From NCBI RefSeq assembly GCF_021531075.1, contig NZ_JADYTJ010000004.1, positions 1-64,000 on the forward strand: a DNA stretch of 64,000 nucleotides, written 5' to 3'. A program made the translations under genes and the position numbers. The stretch comes from Bacteroides caecigallinarum. GTDB lineage: Bacteria; Bacteroidota; Bacteroidia; Bacteroidales; Bacteroidaceae. The notes below the pieces were generated by a model, which did not search any database, was not told the DNA's origin, and was given only the letters and a program-made list of their open reading frames with translations. This document shows, in pieces, positions 8,184 to 18,414 of the stretch (position 1 is its first letter; each line of letters opens with the position of its first letter).

Positions 8184-10172
8184 TCAATTATATTTCAACC
8201 TTACAGAGACAATACTTTGTGCAGACATTGGAACTATCACTCCAGAATTGTCTTCACCTTCAGCTATAGACAGGTTCTCCATATTCTTGTCCTTGTCTGT
8301 TATCACACCGGAATATTCAGAGATATTGGAATTGGAGTTTTGCCCGTTCAAGACCACAGTTGTAGGGTCGCTGGAATAATTCAACAAAACAAATGTCACT
8401 GTCTTGCCTGATTCATCCATATAAGCCGTACCCTGGACACCGGACTGGTTTGCAGTAAATTCCAGTTTTATCCTGTCAGTTTTCTTTGCATACTTGGCAT
8501 AGTGTGAAAGGATGTATCCGTTCTTTGTTATGGCACCGCTACTTACAGGAGACTTCTTATCATTATCTCCCAACATTCCATAAAAGCGTTTCAGATACCA
8601 ATAAACGTAAGCACTGCAGTTTAATTCCATACATGTGTGGATTTCTTTACCAAGATGTGTCAGGTTATAATCCCAGTTCTGGAATACCCATTCTGACATA
8701 CTGCTTTCATTCTCTCCCTGATTAAACAGATGCTCTGTCATCCACCACTGCTTGTTCCATTTCGTGGAATTTTCCTTAAAATAATTTCTTAGATTTGAAG
8801 CATTGCCTTCTGTCCACGCATCATTATATTTGTCATTTTCTATAAATCCCTGATAAAGGTGTCCTGCCACGATATCAGTGTTGTTCCAAGCGGAAGAATT
8901 ATTTTTTACCGCATCAGTATATGCTGTCTGATATCCGCAGGCTTCCGGCGACATAAGTTTTACGCCTGTTTCACGAATAACCGCACCATATTGTGCCACA
9001 AAATTGGCAACATCGGCAGGCCCATTACCATTCTCATTCCAATGTGTAAAATGCATATCCGGCTCATTCTGTACAGACACTGCATGAAGATTTATACCTT
9101 GTCCCTTAATAAACTCTATATACTTGACGAGATGTTTTGCATAGTCCTCCCAATGCTCTTTGTACAATATTCTATACTCATTGCCACTTTGATCGGTTTT
9201 AATCTCACCAAACTCAGCCGGGCAGTACCACGGGCAAGCAAAAACTGTAGCTCCCAACGACTGTGCCACCCTTACATTACTAACCTCATAATTCCAATCA
9301 TCCTGCTTGTCGTAAATCATCAATCTAAGGATGTTGTATCCTAACTGGTCATCACCATCCCCATACATTTTTCGTATATCCTGTTCATTTAACGGATCGG
9401 CAACCCATCCTTTAGGAGGATACATTCCTCCGAAACCTTCAACATACTGGTATTTCTCTGTTGTGTCGAAACTTGCAGATGCTACCTTAGCATATCTTGA
9501 TTCCTGGTATAAGGTAAATTCGCTTTGGGTATTATCAGCTTTGTTCACCAAAACTATTTTTTGAGAGTTTGGCGTGTCATCGGATGTATTTTCATTATAT
9601 GATATTTCAATTTCTGTTGTCATGCCTGATTTTGAGGCATCACCACCCTGAAGCGGAATTACAGAATTTATAAGATTTCCTTCACCCAAAATCAGTTCCC
9701 ATTCAGTTTCAGACGAAATAACAGATATCTTTACTGTTCCACTAAGATAATTGACTGTTTTTTGTTTTTCAGAGAATGATGCCGAAGCATTCCTTATGCC
9801 CTGTTTGATAACTGTTTGCGATGTTTCTCCGGTTGTAAGGTTTTTAATCGTAAGTTTCTGTTCCCTTGTTGACTTAGAAGTGTTTTCATTTAAACCGACA
9901 ACAATAGTAGTCTTCTGGTCCTTATCGGACTTATTACCTCCAGAAGTCACAGATAATGAAGCTATTACATCACCGTCCTCTTTTGACACTTCCCATTCCG
10001 TTTCAGATCACTCAACGAAAACATTAACAGTACCGGAGTAGGAAGCATTAAAATTACTGCTTGAAAACTTTGCGTAGGAAGTCGATAATGCGGCAGTGTC
10101 ATCGCTACAGGAATAAATTGTCGCAATTGCAATAAAACAAAAGACATATATCAGTTTGTCGAATATTTTCAT
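8184..10172 (-). pseudogene. GH30 glucuronoxylanase with two BACON domains, interrupted by TGA
   Basis: Reading from the ATG at 10172 gives a lipoprotein signal (MKIFDKL.., YSC) and the start of a BACON domain, then an in-frame TGA at codon 55 (plus-strand 10008-10010). The same frame continues for 607 codons. The second BACON domain has SGTVKISVISSETEWEL where the first has SGTVNVFVE, stop, SETEWEV. A single C-to-G change (TCA to TGA) therefore explains it. Two BACON domains precede a GH30 catalytic domain whose acid/base Glu (VQNEPD) and nucleophile Glu (WMTEH) are intact, as in xylan-active GH30. A GTG at 9989 could restart translation, but the product would lack a signal. Either a recent nonsense mutation or a sequence error. 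Confidence 0.85.
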
Positions 10173-10191
10173 GCTTTTATAGTATCAATTA

Positions 10192-10223
10192 ATCATGACG
10201 GAGATAAATCTCTCCGCCATGAT
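10192..10223 (-). other. Intercistronic hairpin between xylanase and GH30 genes
   Basis: Arms 10192-10204 and 10211-10223 (ATCATGaCGGAGA and TCTCCGcCATGAT) pair except for one mismatch. No T run follows on the minus strand, so it is not a classic terminator. It may act as an RNA processing or stabilising site in the polycistronic xylan mRNA. Confidence 0.6.
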
Positions 10224-10267
10224 ATAATTATCTTAAATATTTAAGAAACTTAATTTTACGGTTCACT

Positions 10268-12613
10268 TTATTCCGCATTTTCTGACGTTTCATCGCCAGT
10301 GGTTGAACCCATGGAACTAGCCCAACCAAGATAAGACTTCTCTATTCCAGCCAAACCATCAGCAAATCCGGCATACGCTGGTTTTCTTTCGTATCCCTTT
10401 GTCCATAAGCCGATAGGTTCACCTTGTCTCCATGCCCATTCTTCATCTCCTGCATCTGTTATTGACCAGTGTGTGATACCATAACGATATTCGACAGGTA
10501 TGTGTTGAAAATATTTTCTGATTATGAAGTTATAATAATCAGCCATGCGAAGAAGATGAACCAAAGTAACATCAGAAGTCATAATATCTTTATCATCTTC
10601 ATCGGTGATACCCATATCTATTTCGGAAATCTTTATCAGCTTACCTGTTTGAGCCATAAGTTTAAACATGTTTTCTACAGCGTTTTCACGACTCTTTTGA
10701 GTATCTTCTTTCACTGAGCATGAAACGTGCATCTGTGTTCCGATTCCGTCAATATAGATCTCTCCGTCATTCTCCCAACGTTTAATCCAATATATCAAGC
10801 TCCTTAACTTCTTATTATTCTCATCCCAATCTGATTCAAGATTGTAATCATTGATAAACAATTTCAAATCATCTGGATTACCGCCATATTCTGCAAAATA
10901 TTTACGTGCTAACTTGACAGCGTCACGGACAAACTCGTCATCTCCCAGATAATCCTGCCAATAAAAATTATTTGTAGGATCCTCACTATTTGATGCAGAC
11001 CATAATTCATAATGACCTTGAACATCGCCACCACCAGATATAGGTTCATTAACGACTTCCCAAACCTTTACTCTTCCTTTGCAAGTTTCCATCATGTTCT
11101 TAATCCAAGTATCAAGTGCAGCATAGATTACATTGCGTTTTTCTTCGTCTGTCATTTCCTCACCTTCAATTACTTTCTTCTGGAAAGAAACGTTGTCAAA
11201 ATAATAAGTCGTTGCGGTCAATCCAAGGTTAAACGCAACTGCTCCTAATCCTTCCAATGCTTCAGTTCCTGATCCAATGGTTATTTCTTTAGTGATTGTT
11301 TGCCAATCAGTAGTTGAATTGATATCGCCAAACATATTCCAATGCATATAAGTTCCAGGAGCAGATTGTGCCTGAGTCGTAATTTTAGCTTCTTTGTCAG
11401 ATTTTACATCCATTGAGAATACATAGACTTCACCTACCTGAGCTTTGTTCGGGATAGAGAAAATAAACTGTGAGTCATAATCATTGGTTTGAACGTCAGG
11501 ATTAGTTACTGCCAAAACTTTTCCATGATCTGCATCATCATCTTTAATTTCATATGTAGTTTCTTCTTTTTGGACTATATAACAAGAAGAAAGTTCTCCA
11601 TTTTCGAAATCACCATTTTCCAATAATTGTGTGTAAGTGACGTCACCGTCTTCTCCTCCTTCGGTGTCATCAGACATATTGAAGATTGATAAAATGTTAT
11701 CATAGCAATCCCACCAAGTCTTACTTCCTGTTTCAAAATCAGAGTTGTCAATATAATTAGTACCATTATTAAGAGTCAAAGAGACATCATCTATTAATAC
11801 ATAATCTCCTGCACCGGCTTTAAACTGGATAAAGAATCTTATACATTTATTATTAACATCTTCAGGAATAGTTATAGTTGCTGAAAAGTTTGACCAATTT
11901 GTGGAAGAACTGAAGACTCCCCATTCTCCAGCCTGACCTTCTTTATAATCTGAAGCCTGGAAAACCAAATTTCCCCCACTAATGGCAACAGAAGATTTAG
12001 TCCTGCAAGAGAATGTATATGTACCGCTTGGAAAAGTTCCGGAATTGGGAAGCTCATAATATGCTTGTGCATCCTTTTCTTCTCCTATTCCTGTTAACTT
12101 CAGGCAATACTTGTTTTGGCTGTCAGCCCTTGACATAACATCTCTTTTAGCAGCTTTTGATGCGCCTCCTCTCAATAGTCCATTAAGATAGGTCAAATTC
12201 TGCTGTGAGTGCCAACACAAGGTATGGCCGTAAACAGTCAGGTCTGCCTCTTCGGCTGTTTCTATGAAGGCTTCAACAGTACTGAAATCCATAGTACCGT
12301 CATCCTTCACTACAGAACTATATTTCATGGCGTTTCCTGGAGTAACATCCTCAAAATTTGTTTTCGCGATACTGAATGCCGCACCTTTGTTTATGAAATC
12401 ATTCTCATCGACAGCAATACCAAGTTTAAATCCCGGATTATCAGTCCTGTTAACGTAATTCTTCAGGACATCATATTCCTGAAGATTAGCATTCTGTGTC
12501 AGTTCATCAGGCACCTGTACCTCACCAGGGAAAGGCAATAATCCCTCGTCAGCACAAGAACAAACAGCAAGACATAAACTTGTTCCTATAAATAATTTGT
12601 TATATATTTTCAT
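10268..12613 (-). CDS. xyn10C: GH10 endo-1,4-beta-xylanase with two inserted CBMs
   Basis: A 781-residue outer-surface lipoprotein (signal ending AVCSC, Cys20). The GH10 barrel is split. Its first part (about 45-145, with YGHTLCWHSQ) and second part (about 490-770) flank two carbohydrate-binding modules at about 168-310 and 325-480, the CBM4/22-like insertion known from Bacteroidetes Xyn10C. The acid/base Glu523 (VNEP) and nucleophile Glu664 (ISEID) are present. It cuts the xylan backbone at the cell surface, feeding the SusC/D importers. It follows the DUF1735 lipoprotein gene by 14 bases. The first CBM has a near copy in the fimbrillin lipoprotein at 2503-3858. The symbol follows the P. bryantii xus locus. 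Confidence 0.93.
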   Translation of the reverse strand: MKIYNKLFIGTSLCLAVCSCADEGLLPFPGEVQVPDELTQNANLQEYDVLKNYVNRTDNPGFKLGIAVDENDFINKGAAFSIAKTNFEDVTPGNAMKYSSVVKDDGTMDFSTVEAFIETAEEADLTVYGHTLCWHSQQNLTYLNGLLRGGASKAAKRDVMSRADSQNKYCLKLTGIGEEKDAQAYYELPNSGTFPSGTYTFSCRTKSSVAISGGNLVFQASDYKEGQAGEWGVFSSSTNWSNFSATITIPEDVNNKCIRFFIQFKAGAGDYVLIDDVSLTLNNGTNYIDNSDFETGSKTWWDCYDNILSIFNMSDDTEGGEDGDVTYTQLLENGDFENGELSSCYIVQKEETTYEIKDDDADHGKVLAVTNPDVQTNDYDSQFIFSIPNKAQVGEVYVFSMDVKSDKEAKITTQAQSAPGTYMHWNMFGDINSTTDWQTITKEITIGSGTEALEGLGAVAFNLGLTATTYYFDNVSFQKKVIEGEEMTDEEKRNVIYAALDTWIKNMMETCKGRVKVWEVVNEPISGGGDVQGHYELWSASNSEDPTNNFYWQDYLGDDEFVRDAVKLARKYFAEYGGNPDDLKLFINDYNLESDWDENNKKLRSLIYWIKRWENDGEIYIDGIGTQMHVSCSVKEDTQKSRENAVENMFKLMAQTGKLIKISEIDMGITDEDDKDIMTSDVTLVHLLRMADYYNFIIRKYFQHIPVEYRYGITHWSITDAGDEEWAWRQGEPIGLWTKGYERKPAYAGFADGLAGIEKSYLGWASSMGSTTGDETSENAE

Positions 12614-12627
12614 AATACTTGTTTTTT

Positions 12628-13656
12628 TTATTCTTTATAATATGTTGAAAATGTCTCATAGCTTACACCTCTGTCACGAATGACTAATGTGTCCAGTGTA
12701 TGGCATGAAGCACCTGTCGTCTTATCCTGTATTGTATAGTCCAGATAAATCACATCACGGTCCTTATTGCCCCAACTATTTTTATCGCCATCTTTTACGA
12801 ACTTACCGTTACCATTGCTGATGGCAAATCCATCCGTTTCAGTGGTAACAGTACATTCTTTGTTGTCATTGAATGACAGAGTCAACTTATAATCACCAAA
12901 TCCTTTCAGACTGACTGACATAATAGCTGTTGTAAGATTTTTTGTGTCAATGCTACAGGTGTCATCATACTCCACATACTCTTTATGGCGAACATTTTCC
13001 TTTGTCTCGCCTGCTATAGTTATAATATCCTTACCACGGCGAAGATAGTTTCCATCCCACTCGTTAATGTATTTCACACAGTAAAGGACATAATTCATTG
13101 GTGCCACATCCCATAATGCGGAGTTGGTAAGTTTGGCATTCTCTTCTATAGGTTTACCGGACAAGATAGAATCTACGTTTACAAAATCTGTCATCTTCAG
13201 AGGTATGACGTAGGTGTTTTTTATAGCTTCTGGATCTTCAAAGAATTTATCTGTGAATTGTACTTCTACAGCACCCATCATTTCCTTATTCAGCACTATT
13301 TTGTTTGATGACAATTCATAATAATCTGCGGGCATAGCCTCTACTTTTCTTGAATACTCTGTGTCAAAAAACAGATTCTCACATAATTTATTGTCTATTT
13401 CGATACCTATTTCAACTTTTTTATCATTGTTATATACTCCGCTGATGGTTGCATATATTTTGCATTTGTGCTGGTTATCTAATGATGTGTCATAAGTGTC
13501 TTCTCCCATAACCAATGTACGAACCGGTGTCTGGCGTGCAAAATAGACAGCTGAATAGTCATAATTATCAAATTCAATATCTTGGTTCTTACACGAAGAA
13601 ATGATAGACATACATACTCCGACAATTAATATTAAATATATTCTTAATGCTTTCAT
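12628..13656 (-). CDS. xusE: XusE-like surface lipoprotein (DUF1735 type)
   Basis: A 342-residue predicted lipoprotein (lipobox ISSC, Cys22). The N-terminal half resembles DUF1735 (SAVYFARQTPVRTL, then an ADYYELSSNKIVL region), found in surface glycan-binding proteins of Bacteroidetes. The C-terminal half is a beta-rich domain with INEWDGNYLRRGKD. It sits between the second SusD and the GH10 xylanase, exactly where xusE lies in the xylan core cluster. Known family role: an accessory glycan-binding protein at the cell surface. It is not a hydrolase, as no catalytic motif is seen. Symbol by synteny. Confidence 0.8.
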   Translation of the reverse strand: MKALRIYLILIVGVCMSIISSCKNQDIEFDNYDYSAVYFARQTPVRTLVMGEDTYDTSLDNQHKCKIYATISGVYNNDKKVEIGIEIDNKLCENLFFDTEYSRKVEAMPADYYELSSNKIVLNKEMMGAVEVQFTDKFFEDPEAIKNTYVIPLKMTDFVNVDSILSGKPIEENAKLTNSALWDVAPMNYVLYCVKYINEWDGNYLRRGKDIITIAGETKENVRHKEYVEYDDTCSIDTKNLTTAIMSVSLKGFGDYKLTLSFNDNKECTVTTETDGFAISNGNGKFVKDGDKNSWGNKDRDVIYLDYTIQDKTTGASCHTLDTLVIRDRGVSYETFSTYYKE

Positions 13657-13695
13657 AACTTTTATATTTCAAAGAATTTATTTTCAATTCATACA

Positions 13696-15477
13696 TTACC
13701 AATCTTTGTTCTGTTTGAGCTGGTCATACTTTAGAGTCTCGCTATACGGGATAGGTCCATAGTACATATAGTCTTTGTAACTTCTGCTTTCCACTTCAAT
13801 TTTATCATATTTAAGTCCGGTACCTGCCCTTACAATTGAAACCCCTTTGGCTGGTTCGGTCAATAACGACATATCAACTTTCCAACGGCGTAAGTCATAG
13901 AAACGATGATTCTCGAAACAAAGTTCTATACGACGTTCATTACGAATCAACTCACGCATCTTATCCTTATCGGCAGCACACTCTTCCAGATAAGGATCAT
14001 CTGTTGTAATTCTGGCTCTTTTACGTATAGCCTTTATTACATCATATGCACTATAATCATATCCACCATTACCTTTTGGCCCCCAAGCCTCATTGGCAGC
14101 TTCCGCGTAGGCTAGATACAACTCTGTATATCTTATATATGCACTATATACCTTTTGTGGGGTGTTATACGTAGGGTTAGGATTACAATCGGTCCTGAGG
14201 AGTTTTTTCATATAATAACCGGTACGTGTTGAATAACCTGACTCCATGTTCAATGCATCGTTTGTGGCACCATATGCACCGGTAATGATTAAACTTTCTT
14301 TGTAAGTGTCGCCATTACAGATGATATACTCTTTCAGACGTGGGTCACGGTCCTTGTAAGGATCGTTCGTGTTATAATTGCCGTTTTGATCTGTGATAGG
14401 ATAACCATTTGCCATAGGGAACGCATCTACCAGATTTTGTGTAGGATTGACTCTGCCTTTACCATAAAGGGAAGGCGGATAATTATCACTTTCCTTGGTC
14501 AAATTAGAAACGATACTACTTCGCCATAATATCTCATCAGGGTTTGAGCCTGCTGCCAGATTATCGATTTCAGTTCCGTTTGCATACCATTTATATCCGT
14601 CGGGATCTATACCGTCAACACCGTTATTCGTTTTTAATACAATAGCTGCATAATTTGCGGCATCCTCCATGGTCACGCCAGAACCTTCCGCATAGGCAGG
14701 ACTTGCTGCCAACAAAGCAGCTTGTGCACGTATGGCTTCGACTATCCTTCCTGATATACGTCCTCCCATGTGGTCTCCGTTTACTCTATCATATACGGAA
14801 ACATCAATTCCTTTATCTTTATAATCTTTCGGAATATCGGCATCGGTATGTGCTTTATAGTCTGTAGGCAATAATTCAATGGCTTTCTTACAGTCTTCGA
14901 ATATGAAATCCATACAATCCTTGAAAGTATCACGTTTTACATTAAAATCTGTATTAGGATTTTCAGAATTTCTTTTGATTGGAACTCCATACAGAACTCC
15001 ATCATCTGCCCAACCTGCATGAGCAAGTAACAAATAATACATGTTAAGGGCTCTTAATCCATAAGCTTCTCCCTTAAGCCTGTCATTGAACAACATACGG
15101 ACATTCTCATCAGTTGACCATATAACATCATCACATCTTTCAAGGAATGTGTTTATATACTGAATGGCATGGTAACGGTTTTGCCACTGTGATGCCTCAT
15201 CATTATCAGAAGTCCACGAACCAGTAGCAAGTTTTACCCAATTATTTGATACATCATTCAAAACAGCATTATCTGTAGCCACTTCATTAGTTACAGGCGA
15301 ATTATATGGTGATGTATAAGGTAACAATATATATGCATTCGCCAAAACGCCCTGTGCAAATGAAGGTTCATCATACATGGCATCAATCTCACGATTATTC
15401 TCCAATGCAGGTTCCAATAAATCCGCACATGAAGTAAATAAAGGTAAAAATGCCAAAATCTTAAATATACTTTTCAT
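13696..15477 (-). CDS. xusD: SusD-like xylan-binding lipoprotein (second pair)
   Basis: A RagB/SusD family outer-membrane lipoprotein that caps its SusC partner and binds oligosaccharides. The start was set at 15477 (MKSIFKIL), giving the lipobox FTSC with Cys17; an ATG four codons upstream is possible. About 593 residues, normal for the family. Typical helical and C-terminal motifs are seen (AYGLRALNMYYLLLAHAGW, RNERRIELCFENHRFYDLRRW). It begins 25 bases after the SusC gene. Xylan specificity is inferred from the cluster, not from the sequence. Confidence 0.9.
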   Translation of the reverse strand: MKSIFKILAFLPLFTSCADLLEPALENNREIDAMYDEPSFAQGVLANAYILLPYTSPYNSPVTNEVATDNAVLNDVSNNWVKLATGSWTSDNDEASQWQNRYHAIQYINTFLERCDDVIWSTDENVRMLFNDRLKGEAYGLRALNMYYLLLAHAGWADDGVLYGVPIKRNSENPNTDFNVKRDTFKDCMDFIFEDCKKAIELLPTDYKAHTDADIPKDYKDKGIDVSVYDRVNGDHMGGRISGRIVEAIRAQAALLAASPAYAEGSGVTMEDAANYAAIVLKTNNGVDGIDPDGYKWYANGTEIDNLAAGSNPDEILWRSSIVSNLTKESDNYPPSLYGKGRVNPTQNLVDAFPMANGYPITDQNGNYNTNDPYKDRDPRLKEYIICNGDTYKESLIITGAYGATNDALNMESGYSTRTGYYMKKLLRTDCNPNPTYNTPQKVYSAYIRYTELYLAYAEAANEAWGPKGNGGYDYSAYDVIKAIRKRARITTDDPYLEECAADKDKMRELIRNERRIELCFENHRFYDLRRWKVDMSLLTEPAKGVSIVRAGTGLKYDKIEVESRSYKDYMYYGPIPYSETLKYDQLKQNKDW

Positions 15478-15502
15478 GACTTTAATCATTTAATATTCAT
15501 TT

Positions 15503-18361
15503 TTAGAAAGTTAACTTAACACCCAAATTATAGAAACGTGTTTGTGGAGCAGTTCCTACATTCATTTCCAAATATTCACGTTCTTTCGAAATAGTGAACA
15601 AATTTGAACCGCTAATATAAACCGACGCATCACTTATAAATGTTTTATTCAAGATATTCTTTGGTAAATCATAAGTGAGCTGTAGTTTTGCGATATCAAC
15701 GCGATCCGTTTTATACATCCAGAATGTTGAATTTTGGAAGTTATTAGCACCGGACAATGTCGTTAAACGTGGATAAGTAGCAGTTGAAGCTGTTTCCGGA
15801 GTCCAACGGTTACGTACAACTTCTGAATATTTTCCATCACCATAAACCCACCAATAAGAATTGCTCTTCATTCCTATAGCACCAAAGCCACCTGTTGCCA
15901 AAGCAAAGAATGTAAAGCCTTTCCATTTTGCTGTGAAATTAAGTCCAAGTGTAAGAGGTGAACCGTACCATCCGCCTTTTCCGAGATAAATCTGATCTTT
16001 GCTGTCAATAACTCTATCGTTATTTCGATCTCTGTATTTAAGATCACCGGCTTTCAATGTTCCACCGAAATTCTGGTTGGCTGCAGCAGCCTCTTCGTCT
16101 GTTGCAAAGAAACCTTCGCATTCAAGTCCCCATACACCGTCTATAGGTTTACCTTCCCTGTTCTGGTATTCATATCTGTTTATTTCATCCTTACGTGTGA
16201 CTTTTGTATCATAATATGTACCGTTCAATCCCAAAGAGAATTCGGCTTCACCTGCCTTCTTATTGAAATTAACAGAAAAGTCTATACCAGAACGTCTGTT
16301 ATTATTATAGTTAACATATGGAATAAAAGAAGATTCCGGATAATAACAAGCAAAATAGCTAGGATACAAAGATGATGACTGCACCAATAATCCTTCTGTT
16401 GAATTAACAAACAAGTTCACATCTGCTGTTATAAGCTTGTTCCATAGAGAAGTTCTTAAATTCAACGCGACTTCTTTACGTTTTATAAAAGTCAAATCTT
16501 CATTTGCACTCCTCAATGAGTTGACCGAGCGTTCTGATACGCCCTCATGCCAGCCCCAATATTCTCCTGTGGCGTGGTTCAGTGTCTGCTGATATAAATA
16601 GTAATTTGCAATATCTATGTCTTGATGTAAAATACTTCCGGACAGGCTAATCTGCAAATCATCGACTATAGATGAGGCCTTCAGAAAGTCTTCATTAGCG
16701 ATGTTCCATGCCAAAGTCAGTGACGGTGAGAACGCATTCCTGTGTCCTTCTGCCAATTTTGCTGAATGGACTGCTGCGCCGCTGAAGTCTATAAAATATT
16801 TTTTTGCATAATTATATCCCAGTTGCAAGCCCAGGTTGGCATTGCTGGTTTTATGATATACGCCGGAATTGGTTTGCTGGAAACCATTTGCTATCAACAT
16901 CGAAGAAATATTGTGTACTTTTTTGAATGTGCGGTTATAATCAAAATGTGCGGACAATGCTATAGTCTGGTTGTCGGTACTTCCACTAATATTCTGGACT
17001 CCATCTTTGGCATCATTCCCATATTTACTCAAGGCACTGATGATTTCTGAGGCATTGAAGTTTGACCAGGTCGGAGTATATACGGCATAATCATTGTTAT
17101 ATGATGTGTTATAGGCTGTATTATAGTCAACTGCAAATTGAAAGTGGAAAGACAGACCTTTTGTTATGCTGGCGAGGTCAAAATCAATGCCGGTATCAAA
17201 TTGGAATTGGCGGCTAGTGTATTTATTGTATCCTCCTGCATAATAATCAGCAAAAATATTACGTTGGTCAATCTGTGTACCTCCGAGAAAACAGCCGTTA
17301 AATATATTACTGTTTGCTGCCATATAATCAAGACCTGTCGTGTAATTAGGGTCTATATAACTTACAGGAATCAATGGCGAGAATCTGTTAGGACGCATTG
17401 TAGAAGCTTCACTCCAGTAGTCAGCGCCATTTTCTTCAGTCGAGACACCTGTACGTGCATCGTAGAATGTCGCATTGGCGTTAGCATAGGCCGATATAAA
17501 ATCGTTTATGGTTAAATCGACATTACCGCGGATGTTTAATCGGCTGGTATAATTATCTTCTACCTGACCAAATTTAAACAAATCACCTTGGCGATAATAA
17601 CCTATATTGGCATAATATCTTGCCCTTTGATTTCCACCTGAGAATTCTGCACTGACGTCACTTCTATTATAGGCTTTTTTTAAATAATCTCCTGAATAAT
17701 AGTCCACATTTGGATAACGATATGGGTTTGCACCAGTAGCTGAATAGTAGATTTCTGTATCTGAATATAATGGAGTCAGATCATCGTTTGCGCGGGCTTC
17801 ATTATATAATGTCATATATTCGGCAGAACCGAGATATTTGGGATAACTTTTCGGTATGTAAAAACCGGTATTAGCGCGTACATCAATCTGAAGTTTATCG
17901 GAAATCTGACCGCGTTTTGTTGTAACATAAATTACTCCTTTGGCTGCACGACTACCATATAAAACAACAGCTGACGCACCTTTCAAAAATGTTATTTTAT
18001 CTATTTCGGAAGGTAAGACATTATCCATGTCACGTGGTACTCCATCAACAAGAACTAAATAACCTGCGTTGTCTCCATCCATACCCCATAATGAATTACC
18101 GTTCCATCCACCTATATATCCTTGTAGATTGTCAAGTGTGTATGTATTATAATTTTTCTTTTGTAACTCCTTAAAATCTATAACAGAAACTCCGCCTAGT
18201 AATTCATCTTGAGACACTTTTCTAAAAGCAATCTGAACCAATGAGTCTGCAGATTCTGATAATGGTGTTGCATTTCCGATAGTTTCCTGAGCAATCATTG
18301 GACATACCATTGCTGCCAGTAATGCTGTAGATGAAATGAACTTTACATGTATATGTTTCAT
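15503..18361 (-). CDS. xusC: SusC-like TonB-dependent transporter (second pair)
   Basis: A TonB-dependent outer-membrane transporter of the SusC/RagA family, 952 residues from the start at 18361 (MKHIHVKF.., signal peptide ending PMIA). The plug has LVLVDGVPRDM and a GVIYVTTKRG strand; the C-terminus ends ..YNLGVKLTF, as barrels of this family do. Unlike the first SusC, it has no N-terminal carboxypeptidase-like beta-sandwich: the mature protein reaches the plug within about 40 residues. That places its energising contact with TonB in a different setting. It pairs with the downstream SusD to import oligosaccharides, presumably longer or substituted xylo-oligosaccharides. Xylan specificity is by context. 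Confidence 0.9.
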   Translation of the reverse strand: MKHIHVKFISSTALLAAMVCPMIAQETIGNATPLSESADSLVQIAFRKVSQDELLGGVSVIDFKELQKKNYNTYTLDNLQGYIGGWNGNSLWGMDGDNAGYLVLVDGVPRDMDNVLPSEIDKITFLKGASAVVLYGSRAAKGVIYVTTKRGQISDKLQIDVRANTGFYIPKSYPKYLGSAEYMTLYNEARANDDLTPLYSDTEIYYSATGANPYRYPNVDYYSGDYLKKAYNRSDVSAEFSGGNQRARYYANIGYYRQGDLFKFGQVEDNYTSRLNIRGNVDLTINDFISAYANANATFYDARTGVSTEENGADYWSEASTMRPNRFSPLIPVSYIDPNYTTGLDYMAANSNIFNGCFLGGTQIDQRNIFADYYAGGYNKYTSRQFQFDTGIDFDLASITKGLSFHFQFAVDYNTAYNTSYNNDYAVYTPTWSNFNASEIISALSKYGNDAKDGVQNISGSTDNQTIALSAHFDYNRTFKKVHNISSMLIANGFQQTNSGVYHKTSNANLGLQLGYNYAKKYFIDFSGAAVHSAKLAEGHRNAFSPSLTLAWNIANEDFLKASSIVDDLQISLSGSILHQDIDIANYYLYQQTLNHATGEYWGWHEGVSERSVNSLRSANEDLTFIKRKEVALNLRTSLWNKLITADVNLFVNSTEGLLVQSSSLYPSYFACYYPESSFIPYVNYNNNRRSGIDFSVNFNKKAGEAEFSLGLNGTYYDTKVTRKDEINRYEYQNREGKPIDGVWGLECEGFFATDEEAAAANQNFGGTLKAGDLKYRDRNNDRVIDSKDQIYLGKGGWYGSPLTLGLNFTAKWKGFTFFALATGGFGAIGMKSNSYWWVYGDGKYSEVVRNRWTPETASTATYPRLTTLSGANNFQNSTFWMYKTDRVDIAKLQLTYDLPKNILNKTFISDASVYISGSNLFTISKEREYLEMNVGTAPQTRFYNLGVKLTF

Positions 18362-18414
18362 TTTGTAATACTTTTTAATTTTATTTCTCAAAAAAAATAA
18401 CTCAGCTTCGCCCA

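Noticed and set aside
8859-9344. Plus-strand open frame of 161 codons
   Set aside because: Antisense to the GH30 catalytic domain; no start context and no family resemblance.
10008-10010. TGA in the GH30 gene as a selenocysteine or recoded codon
   Set aside because: No selenocysteine insertion structure is evident, the second BACON repeat has serine at this place, and a single base change explains it.
9965-10147. Minus-strand frame of 60 codons over the GH30 N-terminus
   Set aside because: It is out of frame with the real N-terminus, which reads from 10172 with a lipoprotein signal and a BACON strand pattern.
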